Assembly: GCA_019115945.1 (NCBI GenBank)
Contig: DXCO01000008.1
Location: 1 to 39,365, forward strand
Source of the DNA: Candidatus Borkfalkia excrementavium
Lineage (GTDB): Bacteria > Bacillota > Clostridia > Christensenellales > Borkfalkiaceae
DNA length: 39,365 nt
Direction: 5' to 3'
Shown: positions 1-8,027 of the stretch, in pieces
Numbering within the stretch: the stretch's first letter is position 1
How the letters are laid out: every line of letters begins with the position of its first letter
Translations under genes and position numbers: made by a program
The notes under the pieces: model-generated
What the model saw: only the letters and a program-made list of their open reading frames with translations
Databases searched by the model: none
Told to the model about the DNA's origin: nothing

Positions 1-338
1 CGAAGTATCTGTCGGTCATGAACGAACTTTTGGAAAAAGGATTGGACGAAATGAGCGTGCTCAATTCGGTGTGCCTGTATTTCCGGCAACTGCTTGAGAT
101 CGTGGCTCTGAAAAAATCGGATGCGGAGACAGCCGTTGCGCTCGGGATGAAAGAATATGCCGTCAAAATGAGCAGAAGACAGGCCGCCGCCTTCACGCCG
201 CGCCGCCTGAAGGAGTGTTATTTTTCCGCATTTGCCGCGCTGAATGCGATCCGGAACGGAAAGGCGACGCCCGCAGGCGCCCTTCTGAAAGTAAATTCTG
301 AACTCTTTTTCGGCGATGCGGGAAATATCGACGCATAA
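1..338 (+). CDS. holA: DNA polymerase III delta subunit, C-terminal part (partial)
   Basis: The reading frame is open from base 3 to the stop at 336-338, so the gene starts upstream of the window; the ATG at 18 is internal. About 111 residues are visible. They match the C-terminal collar domain of the clamp-loader delta subunit: a helix with FRQLLEI, then a GMKEYAVKMSRRQA stretch (family pattern: lgl-x-x-y-vvkk-x-x-xqa) and a final helix ending in LLKVNSELFF. Delta opens the beta sliding clamp during loading in the clamp-loader complex. The call rests on the family pattern of the tail alone, since the AAA+ domains are not in the window. The gene is followed by an 80-bp gap and cdaA. Confidence 0.75.
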   Translation, partial: KYLSVMNELLEKGLDEMSVLNSVCLYFRQLLEIVALKKSDAETAVALGMKEYAVKMSRRQAAAFTPRRLKECYFSAFAALNAIRNGKATPAGALLKVNSELFFGDAGNIDA

Positions 339-418
339 CCTCCCTTTTTTGCTTTATTTTTTTTGTAATATCATGTAAAATAATAGAAGAAAGTATTCGG
401 GATACAGAGTTTCGGATT

Positions 419-1243
419 ATGAAAGAAATTTTTTCAAAAATAGGAAATATATTTACCTCTTTTGAGGCTATCGACGTATTGGAGATTCTGCTCTTTGCGG
501 CGGTTTTTTATTATGTGTTCAGGATCCTCAAAAACAGCAACGTGAAGAGCGTGATCGTCGTGTTCGTGCTCTTTACTTTGGTCACGGGGATTGTGTTCAT
601 CGCAAACGAAGCATGGAGCGGGTATGCCTACGTACTGTTCCCCCTGATTTTTTCGGGAGCGGTGCTCGTCGTGTTCAACGTAGAGGTTAAACGTGATATC
701 ATGAATATCGGTTCGCCCAAGTTTATTTCCGAAAAAACCAACCATCAGGCGCTCGTCTCGAAGGACGAGGTGGAGCGGTATATCAACGATATTATCAAGG
801 CCTTGCAGAATATGTCCAAAGATAACATCGGGGCCTTGATCATTCTGTCGAGCGACAACGTGCCGCGGCAGGTTTTGGAGAGCGGCGTCAGGCTCGATGC
901 GGATATTTCCTCGCAACTCATAGAGGGGATATTTTTCCCGAAAGCGCCTCTTCACGACGGGGCAATGGTCATCAATAATTATAAAATTCAGGCTGCGGGA
1001 TGTTTTCTTCCGCTGACGCAGAACGTCAACATTCCGAAAGAACTCGGCACGCGCCATCGGGCGGGCATCGGCATCACGGAGACGTCGAACGTCATTGCCC
1101 TGATCGTTTCCGAAGAGACTGGCGTGATCACGATCGCGCAGCGCGGAAAGATATCCCGCTATGCCGATTATGATTTGCTGCGAAAGACCCTCAACGATTA
1201 TTATTGGAAAGATCTGAGTGCGGACGGGAGGAAGAGATTATGA
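419..1243 (+). CDS. cdaA: Diadenylate cyclase CdaA (c-di-AMP synthase)
   Basis: This 274-residue membrane enzyme makes cyclic di-AMP from two ATP. Three hydrophobic segments lie at about residues 15-37, 43-60 and 68-85, followed by a DisA_N (DAC) domain. The two catalytic signatures are present: DGA within PLHDGAMVI and RHR within GTRHRAGIGI. Length and order are those of Bacillus CdaA (YbbP). No clear ribosome binding site precedes the ATG, and the upstream 80 bp are AT-rich without a convincing promoter. The stop overlaps the next start (ATGA, 1240-1243), so the following microprotein is translationally coupled. In Firmicutes cdaA is normally followed by cdaR (ybbR) and glmM; here the partner is only a 38-codon remnant and glmM is not adjacent. 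Confidence 0.95.
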   Translation: MKEIFSKIGNIFTSFEAIDVLEILLFAAVFYYVFRILKNSNVKSVIVVFVLFTLVTGIVFIANEAWSGYAYVLFPLIFSGAVLVVFNVEVKRDIMNIGSPKFISEKTNHQALVSKDEVERYINDIIKALQNMSKDNIGALIILSSDNVPRQVLESGVRLDADISSQLIEGIFFPKAPLHDGAMVINNYKIQAAGCFLPLTQNVNIPKELGTRHRAGIGITETSNVIALIVSEETGVITIAQRGKISRYADYDLLRKTLNDYYWKDLSADGRKRL

Positions 1244-1356
1244 GAGAAAAAAGTATTTGGCGGAAAATTGCGGGAATATTTATCGACAATGTTCCCATCA
1301 AACTGTTGGCGATCGGTTTGGCGGTCGTCGTTTATATCGTGGCCAATTATAATTGA
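1240..1356 (+). CDS. CdaR (YbbR)-like membrane microprotein, only the anchor helix
   Basis: This 38-codon ORF overlaps the cdaA stop by ATGA. The product begins MREKSIWRKIAG and contains one hydrophobic helix, VPIKLLAIGLAVVVYIV, at about residues 18-34, ending in ANYN. CdaR proteins, the usual cdaA neighbours and CdaA regulators, begin with exactly this kind of charged N-terminus and single transmembrane helix (family pattern: lKilSl-x-lAvlLw-x-yV), then carry several extracellular YbbR repeats. Here the frame stops right after the helix. I infer either a truncated cdaR or a minimal CdaA-anchoring peptide. The next 23 bp lead straight into another gene, so no YbbR-domain remnant is left. Position and coupling make translation likely; function is unproven. 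Confidence 0.65.
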   Translation: MREKSIWRKIAGIFIDNVPIKLLAIGLAVVVYIVANYN

Positions 1357-1379
1357 TGACAGGCGGTATATACTAAGAG

Positions 1380-2579
1380 ATGAAAAATTGCGTAAGGGCT
1401 GCTGAAATTTTGTTGCCGGAATCGGCGGATATGAACGCATGGGCCGTCATTGCGTGCGATCAGCACACGTCCGACCCGAACTATTGGGAAGAACTCGACC
1501 GCCTGGTGGGAGAAAAGCCTTCCACGTTGCGGCTGACTTTGCCCGAAATTTATCTTTCGGACCATGTAGAGGAACGGACGCAAGAGATCTTTTCCAATAT
1601 GTGCGCGTATCGGGAACGGGGCATTTTTAAAAAGATGCCGAGCGGGTTTATACTTGTTGAGAGGGATACCTTTTTTTCGCCCACGCGGTTCGGCATTGTG
1701 CTGGCGGTGGATCTGGAAGGGTATTCTTACGAAAAGGGAGCAAAAGCCGCGATCAAAGCGACGGAGGCGACCATATTGGAGCGCATTCCCCCTCGCCTGA
1801 AGATCAGGGAGGGCGCGCCTTTGGAATTTCCACACGTGATGCTCTTGTACGACGATCCGGAAGATTGTGTGCTCGGAGCATGGAAGAGTTCGCGTGAAAA
1901 ATTGGAAAAGGTATACGATTTCGATCTGAATATGGGCGGCGGGCATATCCGCGGCTATTTTATTCCGCAGACAGAGAGAGTGACGGACGCGTTTGCGTCC
2001 GTGGCCGACAAAGAGGGCACGGTCTTTATGGTGGGAGACGGAAATCATTCGCTCGCCACCGCGAAAACATTATGGGAAAAGATCAAAACCGGCCTAACGG
2101 AAGAGGAGCGGAAAGATCATCCCGCCCGCTTTGTCCTGTGCGAAGCGGTCAATCTGTACGATAAGGGGATCCGTTTCGAGGCGATACATAGAATCGTAAA
2201 GGGGATCAAAGATCCGCAGAAATTTCTTGCGGGGTTCGCTCCTGTACAGGGCGGGGAAGCCGCGCTTGTCGTCGGCGGCAGGAAGATTCCATTTTCCTTG
2301 GGAACGGACGTCGCCGCGGCGGTCGAATACGCGGACGGATATATTTCCGATTACATTTCCCGTTTCGGAGGAGAGGTGGATTACATTCACGGAGAAGACG
2401 AGGTCGCGCGTCTGACGCGTGAGAACGCGGATTGCGTGGGGATCCTGCTTCCGAAAATGAAGAAGGAAGATTTGTTTGCAACGGTCAAAAAACACGGATG
2501 TCTGCCGCGAAAGACCTTTTCTATGGGGGAGAGTGCCGAGAAAAGATATTATATCGAAGGCAAGGAGATCTTAAAATGA
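1380..2579 (+). CDS. DUF1015 family protein
   Basis: The 399-residue product fits the DUF1015 family, widespread in anaerobes and of unsettled biochemical role. Supporting motifs are the N-terminal VIACDQHTSDPNYWEEL and the conserved GDGNHSLATAK around residue 220. No signal peptide or membrane segment is visible, so it is probably cytoplasmic. The start ATG at 1380 follows a weak AAGAG site, and the end overlaps lysC by four bases (ATGA), showing co-translation with aspartate kinase. In some anaerobes DUF1015 genes sit near serine or amino-acid genes, which agrees with the lysC coupling, but no reaction can be assigned from sequence. The gene occupies the position where glmM would normally follow cdaA-cdaR. 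Confidence 0.85.
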   Translation: MKNCVRAAEILLPESADMNAWAVIACDQHTSDPNYWEELDRLVGEKPSTLRLTLPEIYLSDHVEERTQEIFSNMCAYRERGIFKKMPSGFILVERDTFFSPTRFGIVLAVDLEGYSYEKGAKAAIKATEATILERIPPRLKIREGAPLEFPHVMLLYDDPEDCVLGAWKSSREKLEKVYDFDLNMGGGHIRGYFIPQTERVTDAFASVADKEGTVFMVGDGNHSLATAKTLWEKIKTGLTEEERKDHPARFVLCEAVNLYDKGIRFEAIHRIVKGIKDPQKFLAGFAPVQGGEAALVVGGRKIPFSLGTDVAAAVEYADGYISDYISRFGGEVDYIHGEDEVARLTRENADCVGILLPKMKKEDLFATVKKHGCLPRKTFSMGESAEKRYYIEGKEILK

Positions 2580-3910
2580 GTGTGAAGGTATGCAAATTCG
2601 GAGGCACGTCTCTGGCGGACGGCAACAATATAAGTAAGGTTGCGGAGATCATTCTTTCCGATCCTTCCCGAAAATATGCCGTGGTTTCCGCTCCCGGAAA
2701 GCGCTTTTCCGACGATATCAAAGTGACGGATCTGCTGTATACCTGTTATAAAGAGAGCGTTGAAACCGGAGATTGCAGCGAGACGTTTGCGAAGATCAGG
2801 CAACGCTTTCATTCCATTATCAGCGAATTGGAACTGCAGTTTGACATCGATTCGATTCTCGACAGGACGGAAAAAGAGATCGAGGAAAATAAAGACGCGG
2901 ATTTTACTGCGTCGAGAGGGGAATTTCTGAATGCGTGCATCGTAGCCGTAAAACTCGGCTGGGAATTCGTGGACGCGAAAGAGATCATCTTTTTTGACAA
3001 AAACGGTTCGTTTGACGAGAAAAAGTCGTATCCTTTGATCGAAAGAAGGCTGGCAAAAGCGAAAAACGCCGTCATCCCCGGATTTTACGGAACAGGGGCG
3101 GACGGCAGAATAAAGACTTTTTCCAGGGGCGGCAGCGATATCAGCGGCTCTATTATTGCGCGTGCGGTCAATGCAGAAATATACGAAAACTGGACGGACG
3201 TCAGCGGTTTTCTCGCTTGTGATCCCCGGATCGTATACAAGCCCGAAAAGATCGAAGTCATCTCTTTTAAGGAACTTCGCGAACTTTCGTATATGGGCGC
3301 CAATGTTTTGCATGCGGATGCTATATTCCCCGTAAGGAAAGGGGATATCCCGATCGTCATAAAAAACACATTCCGGCCCGAAGATGCAGGCACGTTGATT
3401 CTGCCGTCGAAAAAGTATACGCCGCACGGCAACATCGTTACGGGCGTTGCTGGAAAAAAGGACTTTACCGTAATCTATCTTGAAAAATCTTTGATGAATT
3501 CCGAAATCGGATTTGCGCGCAGGGCTCTTTCCATTCTTGAACGGGAAAAGATCAATTTCGAGCATATGCCCTCGGGGATCGATACCCTTTCACTCGTCAT
3601 CGAAAGCAAATACCTCAAGAACGGCACGCTTGAAAAACTGGTGGAAGAAATGCGGGAAGAATTGTCCCCCGATTATATCCGCGTGTTGGAAGATATCGCA
3701 TTGGTCGCAACGGTAGGGCACGGAATGGCGGCAAATATCGGTACATCCGCCCGACTGTTCGGCGCGCTTTCGGCTGCAGGCGTAAACGTGCGCATGATCG
3801 ACCAGGGATCGAGCGAATTGAACATTATCGTCGGCATAGACAACGCCGACTATGAAAAATGTGTGCGCGCCATTTATAAAGAATTTTTCGGGGATAAAAA
3901 CGGTAAATAA
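2576..3910 (+). CDS. lysC: Aspartate kinase
   Basis: This cytoplasmic enzyme phosphorylates L-aspartate, the first step to lysine, threonine, methionine and diaminopimelate. The 444-residue protein starts at the ATG overlapping the previous stop; an in-frame upstream extension exists but would overlap the DUF1015 gene by 144 bases. Motifs seen are KFGGTS at residues 7-12, SRGE near residue 118, and TFSRGGSDISG in the kinase domain. Two ACT modules follow from about residue 295, the second with GTSARLFGALSAAGVNVRMI and SSELNI. The ACT pair suggests feedback control by an amino acid such as lysine or threonine. Diaminopimelate supply would connect it to cell-wall synthesis. An eight-base gap separates its stop from the LTA-synthase-like gene region. 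Confidence 0.93.
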   Translation: MSVKVCKFGGTSLADGNNISKVAEIILSDPSRKYAVVSAPGKRFSDDIKVTDLLYTCYKESVETGDCSETFAKIRQRFHSIISELELQFDIDSILDRTEKEIEENKDADFTASRGEFLNACIVAVKLGWEFVDAKEIIFFDKNGSFDEKKSYPLIERRLAKAKNAVIPGFYGTGADGRIKTFSRGGSDISGSIIARAVNAEIYENWTDVSGFLACDPRIVYKPEKIEVISFKELRELSYMGANVLHADAIFPVRKGDIPIVIKNTFRPEDAGTLILPSKKYTPHGNIVTGVAGKKDFTVIYLEKSLMNSEIGFARRALSILEREKINFEHMPSGIDTLSLVIESKYLKNGTLEKLVEEMREELSPDYIRVLEDIALVATVGHGMAANIGTSARLFGALSAAGVNVRMIDQGSSELNIIVGIDNADYEKCVRAIYKEFFGDKNGK

Positions 3911-3924
3911 AGGCGGGGTTGCTC

Positions 3925-6414
3925 GTGAAAAGTTTACTATTGAAAAAATCGCTCTACGTCGGCAGTTATATCATTGCGGCGATCGTCATAGAGTTCATAA
4001 CCTTTAACACGATGGGGATCGGGATTTTTCCTACCTATTTTTGGCTGGATCTGGCGATCTTGCTCTTTGTCGCCGCGGTCATTTTTATCGTGCCCAATTT
4101 TACGGCGCAGGCGATCCTGATCTGCCTTATGCTCGTGGTGCAGATCCTGCTTTCGATCGTCAATGAATCGCTTTACGGCATGAGCAATATGGTTTTCAGT
4201 TTGAGCATGCTGAATCTGGCAAAAGAAGTCGGCGGCGTGTTTACAAACGAATTTCTGAATTACCTCTTTATTGTGGAACTGATCATCGTGTTTGTTCTGG
4301 AAGGTTTCGTTTTGTTCAAATTGCGTAAAGTAAGGGCAAAACAGTCTTTCCGCTTACAGGCCGTCGTTTTGCTGGTATGTATTTTTTGTCTTGCGTCCGG
4401 TTTTTCCTTCGGGCTGTATTACGTAGCCCTCGATTCTTTCGCCACCGCGTCAGTGGACGATGAACTGTATATTTATAAAGACGATGCAAATTTATACGAT
4501 ACACAGTTTCTGACGGCCAAAGCGTATAAAAAATTTGGCACGTTCGGCTTTTATTACAAAAATATCGTCAATTTTGTGAGTGTCGCTTCTTCCGTTTCCG
4601 AAGAGGAAAAAGAGGCGGATCGCCAGCGCGGCATGGAGACGCTGGACGATTATTTTTCCGAAGGGGCGTGGAGTTCTTCTTTGGAGCCGTATGAGGGGAA
4701 CGAAAACCTGATGACGGGGAAATTTGAAGGGCAGAACGTCGTCCTCATCGTGATCGAGTCGGGCGAATGGTATGCCATCAATAAGGATTACACGCCTACG
4801 CTGTATGCGCTTGCGACGGAAGGGTGGGCGATGACCGACTATCATGCCCGCGACAAGACGAACCATTCGGAAGCGATGTCGGTTTTGGGGAGTTATCCTT
4901 CCGATATCGATAATTCCATTGCCCCGACGATCAGCAATCCTGACGGGTTGCTCGAACATGACTTTGCATTCGCACTGCCGAATATTCTGAAAGACAGCGG
5001 ATATACGACAAATTATTTCCATGCGAACGAGGGATCCTATTATAACCGCGAGGATACGTACGGTGACGGCGGTACGTACGGTTTTGAACATGGGCATTTC
5101 CTCGATACGATGGGCAGGCTGAAGGGGCACTATAATAAGGACGGCTTTTACGATTTTGACAGGGACAGCGAAGTTCTTTCTCAGTATTTCGCGGAGTTTA
5201 CCGATAAAGATGCGGGAGACAGCGCGTTTTTTACCATGATGATGACGCTGATCAGCCACGGCAATTACGACGATCTGACACGTTACGGCGATTATACTGC
5301 GGATCTGAGTCAATCGGAAAAGAATAAACTTTCCGATCTGTATGTTGTTAAGGACCTCGAAATGTATTACGAGCGCATCGACGATTATCCGCAGACTTAC
5401 GTAGACGATCAGTTTGCGGTCGCCGTTGAAAAGTCGGAGAACAAAAGCGCATATTTGCGGTATAAGCGTTATCAGGCGGGGATGATGGATCTTGACGTGG
5501 GGATCAACAGGCTGATCCACAGTCTGCAGCAGCAGGGCGAATTGGAGAATACGACGTTCGTCTTCTATGCCGACCACAACGCTTATTATACGCAGCAAAG
5601 TTATACGCTGAAGGGGATTCCCGAATCGGAATACTGGAATCTGAAAAATTATAATATACCCTTCTTTATCTGGTCGGGGAACTGCATGTCTTTGCAGGTG
5701 GAAACAGATCTTTACGACGGCGTAGAGTATACGAACGATGTTCAGGAATTTTCCGGAGGCAAGGCAGAAAGCGCTTACAACGGGGAATTTTATTATGACA
5801 TAAATTATTCTCTTTCTTCGTCCGTTACGGACGAAGGCGGGAGAAAGATCACGAAGTCCTGTAATTCTTTTGATATTCTCCCGACGCTGCTCGATCTTTT
5901 GGGATATGAGTATAATCTCAATCTGTATCAGGGGATCAGCCTCTTTGCGAAAGACGAATCGGTTTTTGTCAGCAGAGAATCCGGATTGTTTTCGGATGAT
6001 ATTTATACCGACGGCGACAGAGTATTCCTCAATACCAAAAGTTATACCGAGGATGACAATACGATAGAATCGGAAGACGGCCAGATCCGGTTCGTGAAAT
6101 CAGAAGACGGCGACAAGATCGAGACGGTACAGGTGCAACTGGACGGCACGTGGCAGACGTTTGACTATGCGGATGTGAAGAGATTTTTGTATCTTTCGGA
6201 TGAAGGAGATCACTTCATTTACGACCTTGACAGGATCTTGGACGAGGGCGCAGACGGGGCGGACGACAGAGATTATCTGTCAGACAATGTGGTGAAGTTT
6301 TTGTTGGACACCAGCGCATACTATGACAAGCAGGAAATGCTGGAACTTATGTATCGCTACGATTATTTTAAGGACAGAGATATAACCGCATACGTCCGCA
6401 AAGTTTCGTCTTGA
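3925..6414 (+). CDS. LTA synthase-like membrane sulfatase (phosphoglycerol transferase family)
   Basis: The roughly 829-residue product has five predicted transmembrane helices in its first 170 residues, then an extracellular alkaline-phosphatase/sulfatase domain. Family landmarks are the metal ligand in VLIVIES (about E278), the nucleophile in RDKTNHSEAMS (T312; GKTSDAE in Bacillus LtaS), HANEGSYYNR, SHGNY and FYADHN. Such enzymes polymerise or transfer glycerol phosphate from phosphatidylglycerol onto lipoteichoic acid or other glycopolymers. It is longer than LtaS (about 650), with insertions in the sulfatase core and an extra tail of about 150 residues rich in Asp. The GTG at 3925 is chosen because AAGGCGGGG then sits at normal spacing; TTG at 3919 is also open. 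LtaS itself, or a LtaS-like enzyme with another acceptor, cannot be told apart. Confidence 0.85.
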   Translation: MKSLLLKKSLYVGSYIIAAIVIEFITFNTMGIGIFPTYFWLDLAILLFVAAVIFIVPNFTAQAILICLMLVVQILLSIVNESLYGMSNMVFSLSMLNLAKEVGGVFTNEFLNYLFIVELIIVFVLEGFVLFKLRKVRAKQSFRLQAVVLLVCIFCLASGFSFGLYYVALDSFATASVDDELYIYKDDANLYDTQFLTAKAYKKFGTFGFYYKNIVNFVSVASSVSEEEKEADRQRGMETLDDYFSEGAWSSSLEPYEGNENLMTGKFEGQNVVLIVIESGEWYAINKDYTPTLYALATEGWAMTDYHARDKTNHSEAMSVLGSYPSDIDNSIAPTISNPDGLLEHDFAFALPNILKDSGYTTNYFHANEGSYYNREDTYGDGGTYGFEHGHFLDTMGRLKGHYNKDGFYDFDRDSEVLSQYFAEFTDKDAGDSAFFTMMMTLISHGNYDDLTRYGDYTADLSQSEKNKLSDLYVVKDLEMYYERIDDYPQTYVDDQFAVAVEKSENKSAYLRYKRYQAGMMDLDVGINRLIHSLQQQGELENTTFVFYADHNAYYTQQSYTLKGIPESEYWNLKNYNIPFFIWSGNCMSLQVETDLYDGVEYTNDVQEFSGGKAESAYNGEFYYDINYSLSSSVTDEGGRKITKSCNSFDILPTLLDLLGYEYNLNLYQGISLFAKDESVFVSRESGLFSDDIYTDGDRVFLNTKSYTEDDNTIESEDGQIRFVKSEDGDKIETVQVQLDGTWQTFDYADVKRFLYLSDEGDHFIYDLDRILDEGADGADDRDYLSDNVVKFLLDTSAYYDKQEMLELMYRYDYFKDRDITAYVRKVSS

Positions 6415-6420
6415 TCGAAA

Positions 6421-6456
6421 AACGGAAACAGCCGAAAAATATCGGCTGTTTCCGTT
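6421..6456 (-). terminator. Second terminator hairpin downstream of SRP RNA
   Basis: A 15-bp perfect stem (6421-6435 with 6442-6456) has a six-base loop. Only the minus-strand transcript has a U run after it (complement of the A run at 6418-6422), so it most likely backs up the SRP RNA terminator. Reading from the LTA-synthase-like gene the stem is followed by A residues, so it is a poor intrinsic terminator in that direction, though it could protect the mRNA end. Confidence 0.65.
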
Positions 6457-6486
6457 AAAAAATCAGCCCCGAAATAAAATCGGGGC
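6457..6486 (-). terminator. First terminator of SRP RNA
   Basis: On the minus strand the stem GCCCCGA/TCGGGGC (6466-6472 with 6480-6486, seven-base loop) is followed by TGA and a run of six T (6457-6462). It lies about 15 bases beyond the paired 3' end of the SRP RNA. Confidence 0.75.
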
Positions 6487-6500
6487 AAATAAATCAAAAT

Positions 6501-6767
6501 ACTGTGCATCCTCCGTTGAAACGGCACGCCGAAGCGTTAAAACCGCAGGTAACTCCCTCAAAGCTACCTCATGGCACACGAATCAATCCGCTTAGTGCTG
6601 CTATATCCCTATCCTGACACGGTTCACGGCGATCCGTTGCATAAGACCTTGCTATCAACATCCCTTACGGAGCGCGGCCTTCCACGCACCGATCCGAAGG
6701 AGGCGTTCGGTTCTGCTATAGCGGATTGCAGATACAGGGCACCGCTAACTCCCCACCTAGCACAGCA
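6501..6767 (-). ncRNA. ffs: Signal recognition particle RNA, large type with Alu domain
   Basis: Read on the minus strand, the RNA opens with GCTGTGCTAGGTGGGGAG and TAGCGGTGCCCTGTA, the Alu-domain 5' signature of Bacillus/Clostridium scRNA. The end (GCACAG, 6502-6507) pairs with the 5' CTGTGC. The domain IV core that binds Ffh is CAGG...AGCAGCACTAAG, capped by AUA-GGGA-UAU rather than the usual UCC-GGAA-GGA. The length of about 267 nt fits the Firmicutes form. It works with Ffh and FtsY in targeting membrane and secreted proteins. Ends were set from the promoter (about seven bases after the -10) and from pairing of the two termini; each could be off by a few bases. Confidence 0.9.
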
Positions 6768-6772
6768 TTAGT

Positions 6773-6801
6773 ATTGTACCGTAAAAAACGTAAATTTGCA
6801 A
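6773..6801 (-). promoter_or_regulatory. Promoter of SRP RNA
   Basis: On the minus strand TTGCAA (6801-6796), a 17-base spacer and TACAAT (6778-6773) stand just ahead of the RNA 5' end. Spacing to the first paired base is about seven nucleotides. Confidence 0.75.
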
Positions 6802-6898
6802 CTGTTTTGCGGACGGTTGAGAGGAAAATTATTTCAGTTTTCTGCCTTGGCCGTCTGTCCGCGAAAAAATATTTGACGAAAAAAGGAGAAAGATTTTT

Positions 6899-7135
6899 AT
6901 GCCTCATATCAGCGTTAAAATGCTTAAAGGCCGAAGCGAAGAGCAAAAGGAAAGATTGGCGGCCGCTCTTGTCAAAACTTTGACGAAAGAACTGAATTGC
7001 TCGGAGCATTACGTTACGTGCACCGTGGAAGATTTTGACGCCCGGGAATGGCAGGATGTGTTCGCACGGGATATTGAAGGAAAGAAAAATAAATTATATA
7101 AAAAAGCGGAATACGATCCGAAAGATCTGTTATAA
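6899..7135 (+). CDS. Tautomerase family protein (4-oxalocrotonate tautomerase / PptA-like)
   Basis: The 78-residue protein begins MPHISVKMLKGRSEEQK. After removal of the initiator Met, the proline becomes the N-terminal catalytic base typical of the tautomerase superfamily. The length, the early beta strand, the amphipathic helix with LAAALVKTLTKEL and a later DAREW (compare PESW in E. coli PptA) fit the PptA-like branch. Its physiological substrate cannot be predicted. AAAGGAG lies nine bases upstream of the ATG. It is followed after 14 bases by the Mrp-type ATPase gene and is probably co-transcribed with it. No convincing promoter was found in the 100 bp upstream, which share their space with the SRP RNA promoter on the other strand. 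Confidence 0.8.
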   Translation: MPHISVKMLKGRSEEQKERLAAALVKTLTKELNCSEHYVTCTVEDFDAREWQDVFARDIEGKKNKLYKKAEYDPKDLL

Positions 7136-7149
7136 GGAGAGGATGATTT

Positions 7150-7962
7150 ATGTCACAAAATTGCAGCCATGACTGCGGCAGTTGCGGGGAAGATTGTTCC
7201 GAACGCGATTTCAGAAAGGCGCCGCATGAATTGAGTAATATAAAAAAAGTGATCGGAATTGTCAGCGGCAAAGGCGGGGTAGGAAAATCTCTTACGACTG
7301 CAATGCTCGCCGTTACGGCGCAGAGATACGGTTATCGCGCCGCGATCATGGACGCCGATATTACGGGGCCCTCCATTCCGAAAATGTTCGGGATTGAGGA
7401 GAAGGCGACGGGAAATGCGCTCGGGATCCTGCCCGTGCTCAGCAAGACGGGTATCGAGATCATGTCTATGAATTTACTGCTGGACGGGGATACAGAACCT
7501 GTGATCTGGCGCGGTCCCGTCATTGCGGGAACCGTACTTCAGTTCTGGACGGACGTGATCTGGAATGACGTCGATTTTATGTTCGTGGATATGCCGCCGG
7601 GAACGGGCGACGTACCTTTGAGCATTTATCAGTCGCTCCCGCTTGACGGGATCATAGTCGTCACTTCTCCGCAGGAACTTGTTTCCATGATCGTGGAGAA
7701 GGCTGTCATTATGGCGAAAAAGATGAATATTCCCGTGCTCGGGTTTGTGGAGAACATGAGTTACGTCAAATGCCCGGATTGCGGAAAGACGATCGAAATT
7801 TTCGGTAAAAGCAAGATCGGAGAACTCGCCGAAAAATATGGGGTGAAGAACGTGGCGAAGATTCCGTTTGACCCGTCGCTCGCTTCCTGTTGCGACAGGG
7901 GACTGATCGAGTTGTTTGAAGGTGAGTATCTTAAAGATCTGTTTGAATCGTTGGAAAAATAA
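7150..7962 (+). CDS. Mrp/NBP35-type P-loop ATPase, iron-sulfur cluster carrier
   Basis: The 270-residue protein carries the deviant Walker A GKGGVGKS at residues 40-47, then MDADITGPSIPKMFG and VDMPPGTGDV, the signatures of Mrp/ApbC/NBP35 scaffolds. Such proteins bind a 4Fe-4S cluster between subunits and deliver it to apo-enzymes. A CPDC pair near residue 207 is the bridging-cluster site. The N-terminus has four Cys (residues 5, 9, 12 and 16, in NCSHDCGSCGEDC), an NBP35-like arrangement that could bind a second cluster. The MIP18/DUF59 domain found in many bacterial Mrp proteins is absent. AGGAG precedes the ATG. It follows the tautomerase gene at 14 bases and converges on the DUF1508 gene. 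Confidence 0.9.
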   Translation: MSQNCSHDCGSCGEDCSERDFRKAPHELSNIKKVIGIVSGKGGVGKSLTTAMLAVTAQRYGYRAAIMDADITGPSIPKMFGIEEKATGNALGILPVLSKTGIEIMSMNLLLDGDTEPVIWRGPVIAGTVLQFWTDVIWNDVDFMFVDMPPGTGDVPLSIYQSLPLDGIIVVTSPQELVSMIVEKAVIMAKKMNIPVLGFVENMSYVKCPDCGKTIEIFGKSKIGELAEKYGVKNVAKIPFDPSLASCCDRGLIELFEGEYLKDLFESLEK

Positions 7963-7980
7963 ACGGGTTTTATATCAAAA

Positions 7981-8014
7981 CGAGGCGGCCTCAAAAAGAG
8001 CCGCCTCGCGTTTT
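7981..8014. terminator. Bidirectional terminator between the Mrp and DUF1508 genes
   Basis: The nine-base stem CGAGGCGGC/GCCGCCTCG (7981-7989 with 8000-8008) is flanked by TTTTATT on the plus side and by AAAA on its left, which reads TTTTG on the minus strand. It can serve both convergent genes. Confidence 0.8.
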
Positions 8015-8027
8015 ATTAAATGTTCGA

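Noticed and set aside
4492-5598. Long open frame on the minus strand opposite the LTA-synthase-like gene
   Set aside because: Composition and lack of any motif or ribosome site mark it as an antisense shadow of a well-supported gene.
6421-6456. Intrinsic terminator of the LTA-synthase-like gene
   Set aside because: The stem is strong but is followed by A residues on the plus strand; the U run exists only for the minus-strand transcript.
6571-6771. 66-codon open frame on the plus strand
   Set aside because: It lies wholly within the SRP RNA gene, which is on the other strand.
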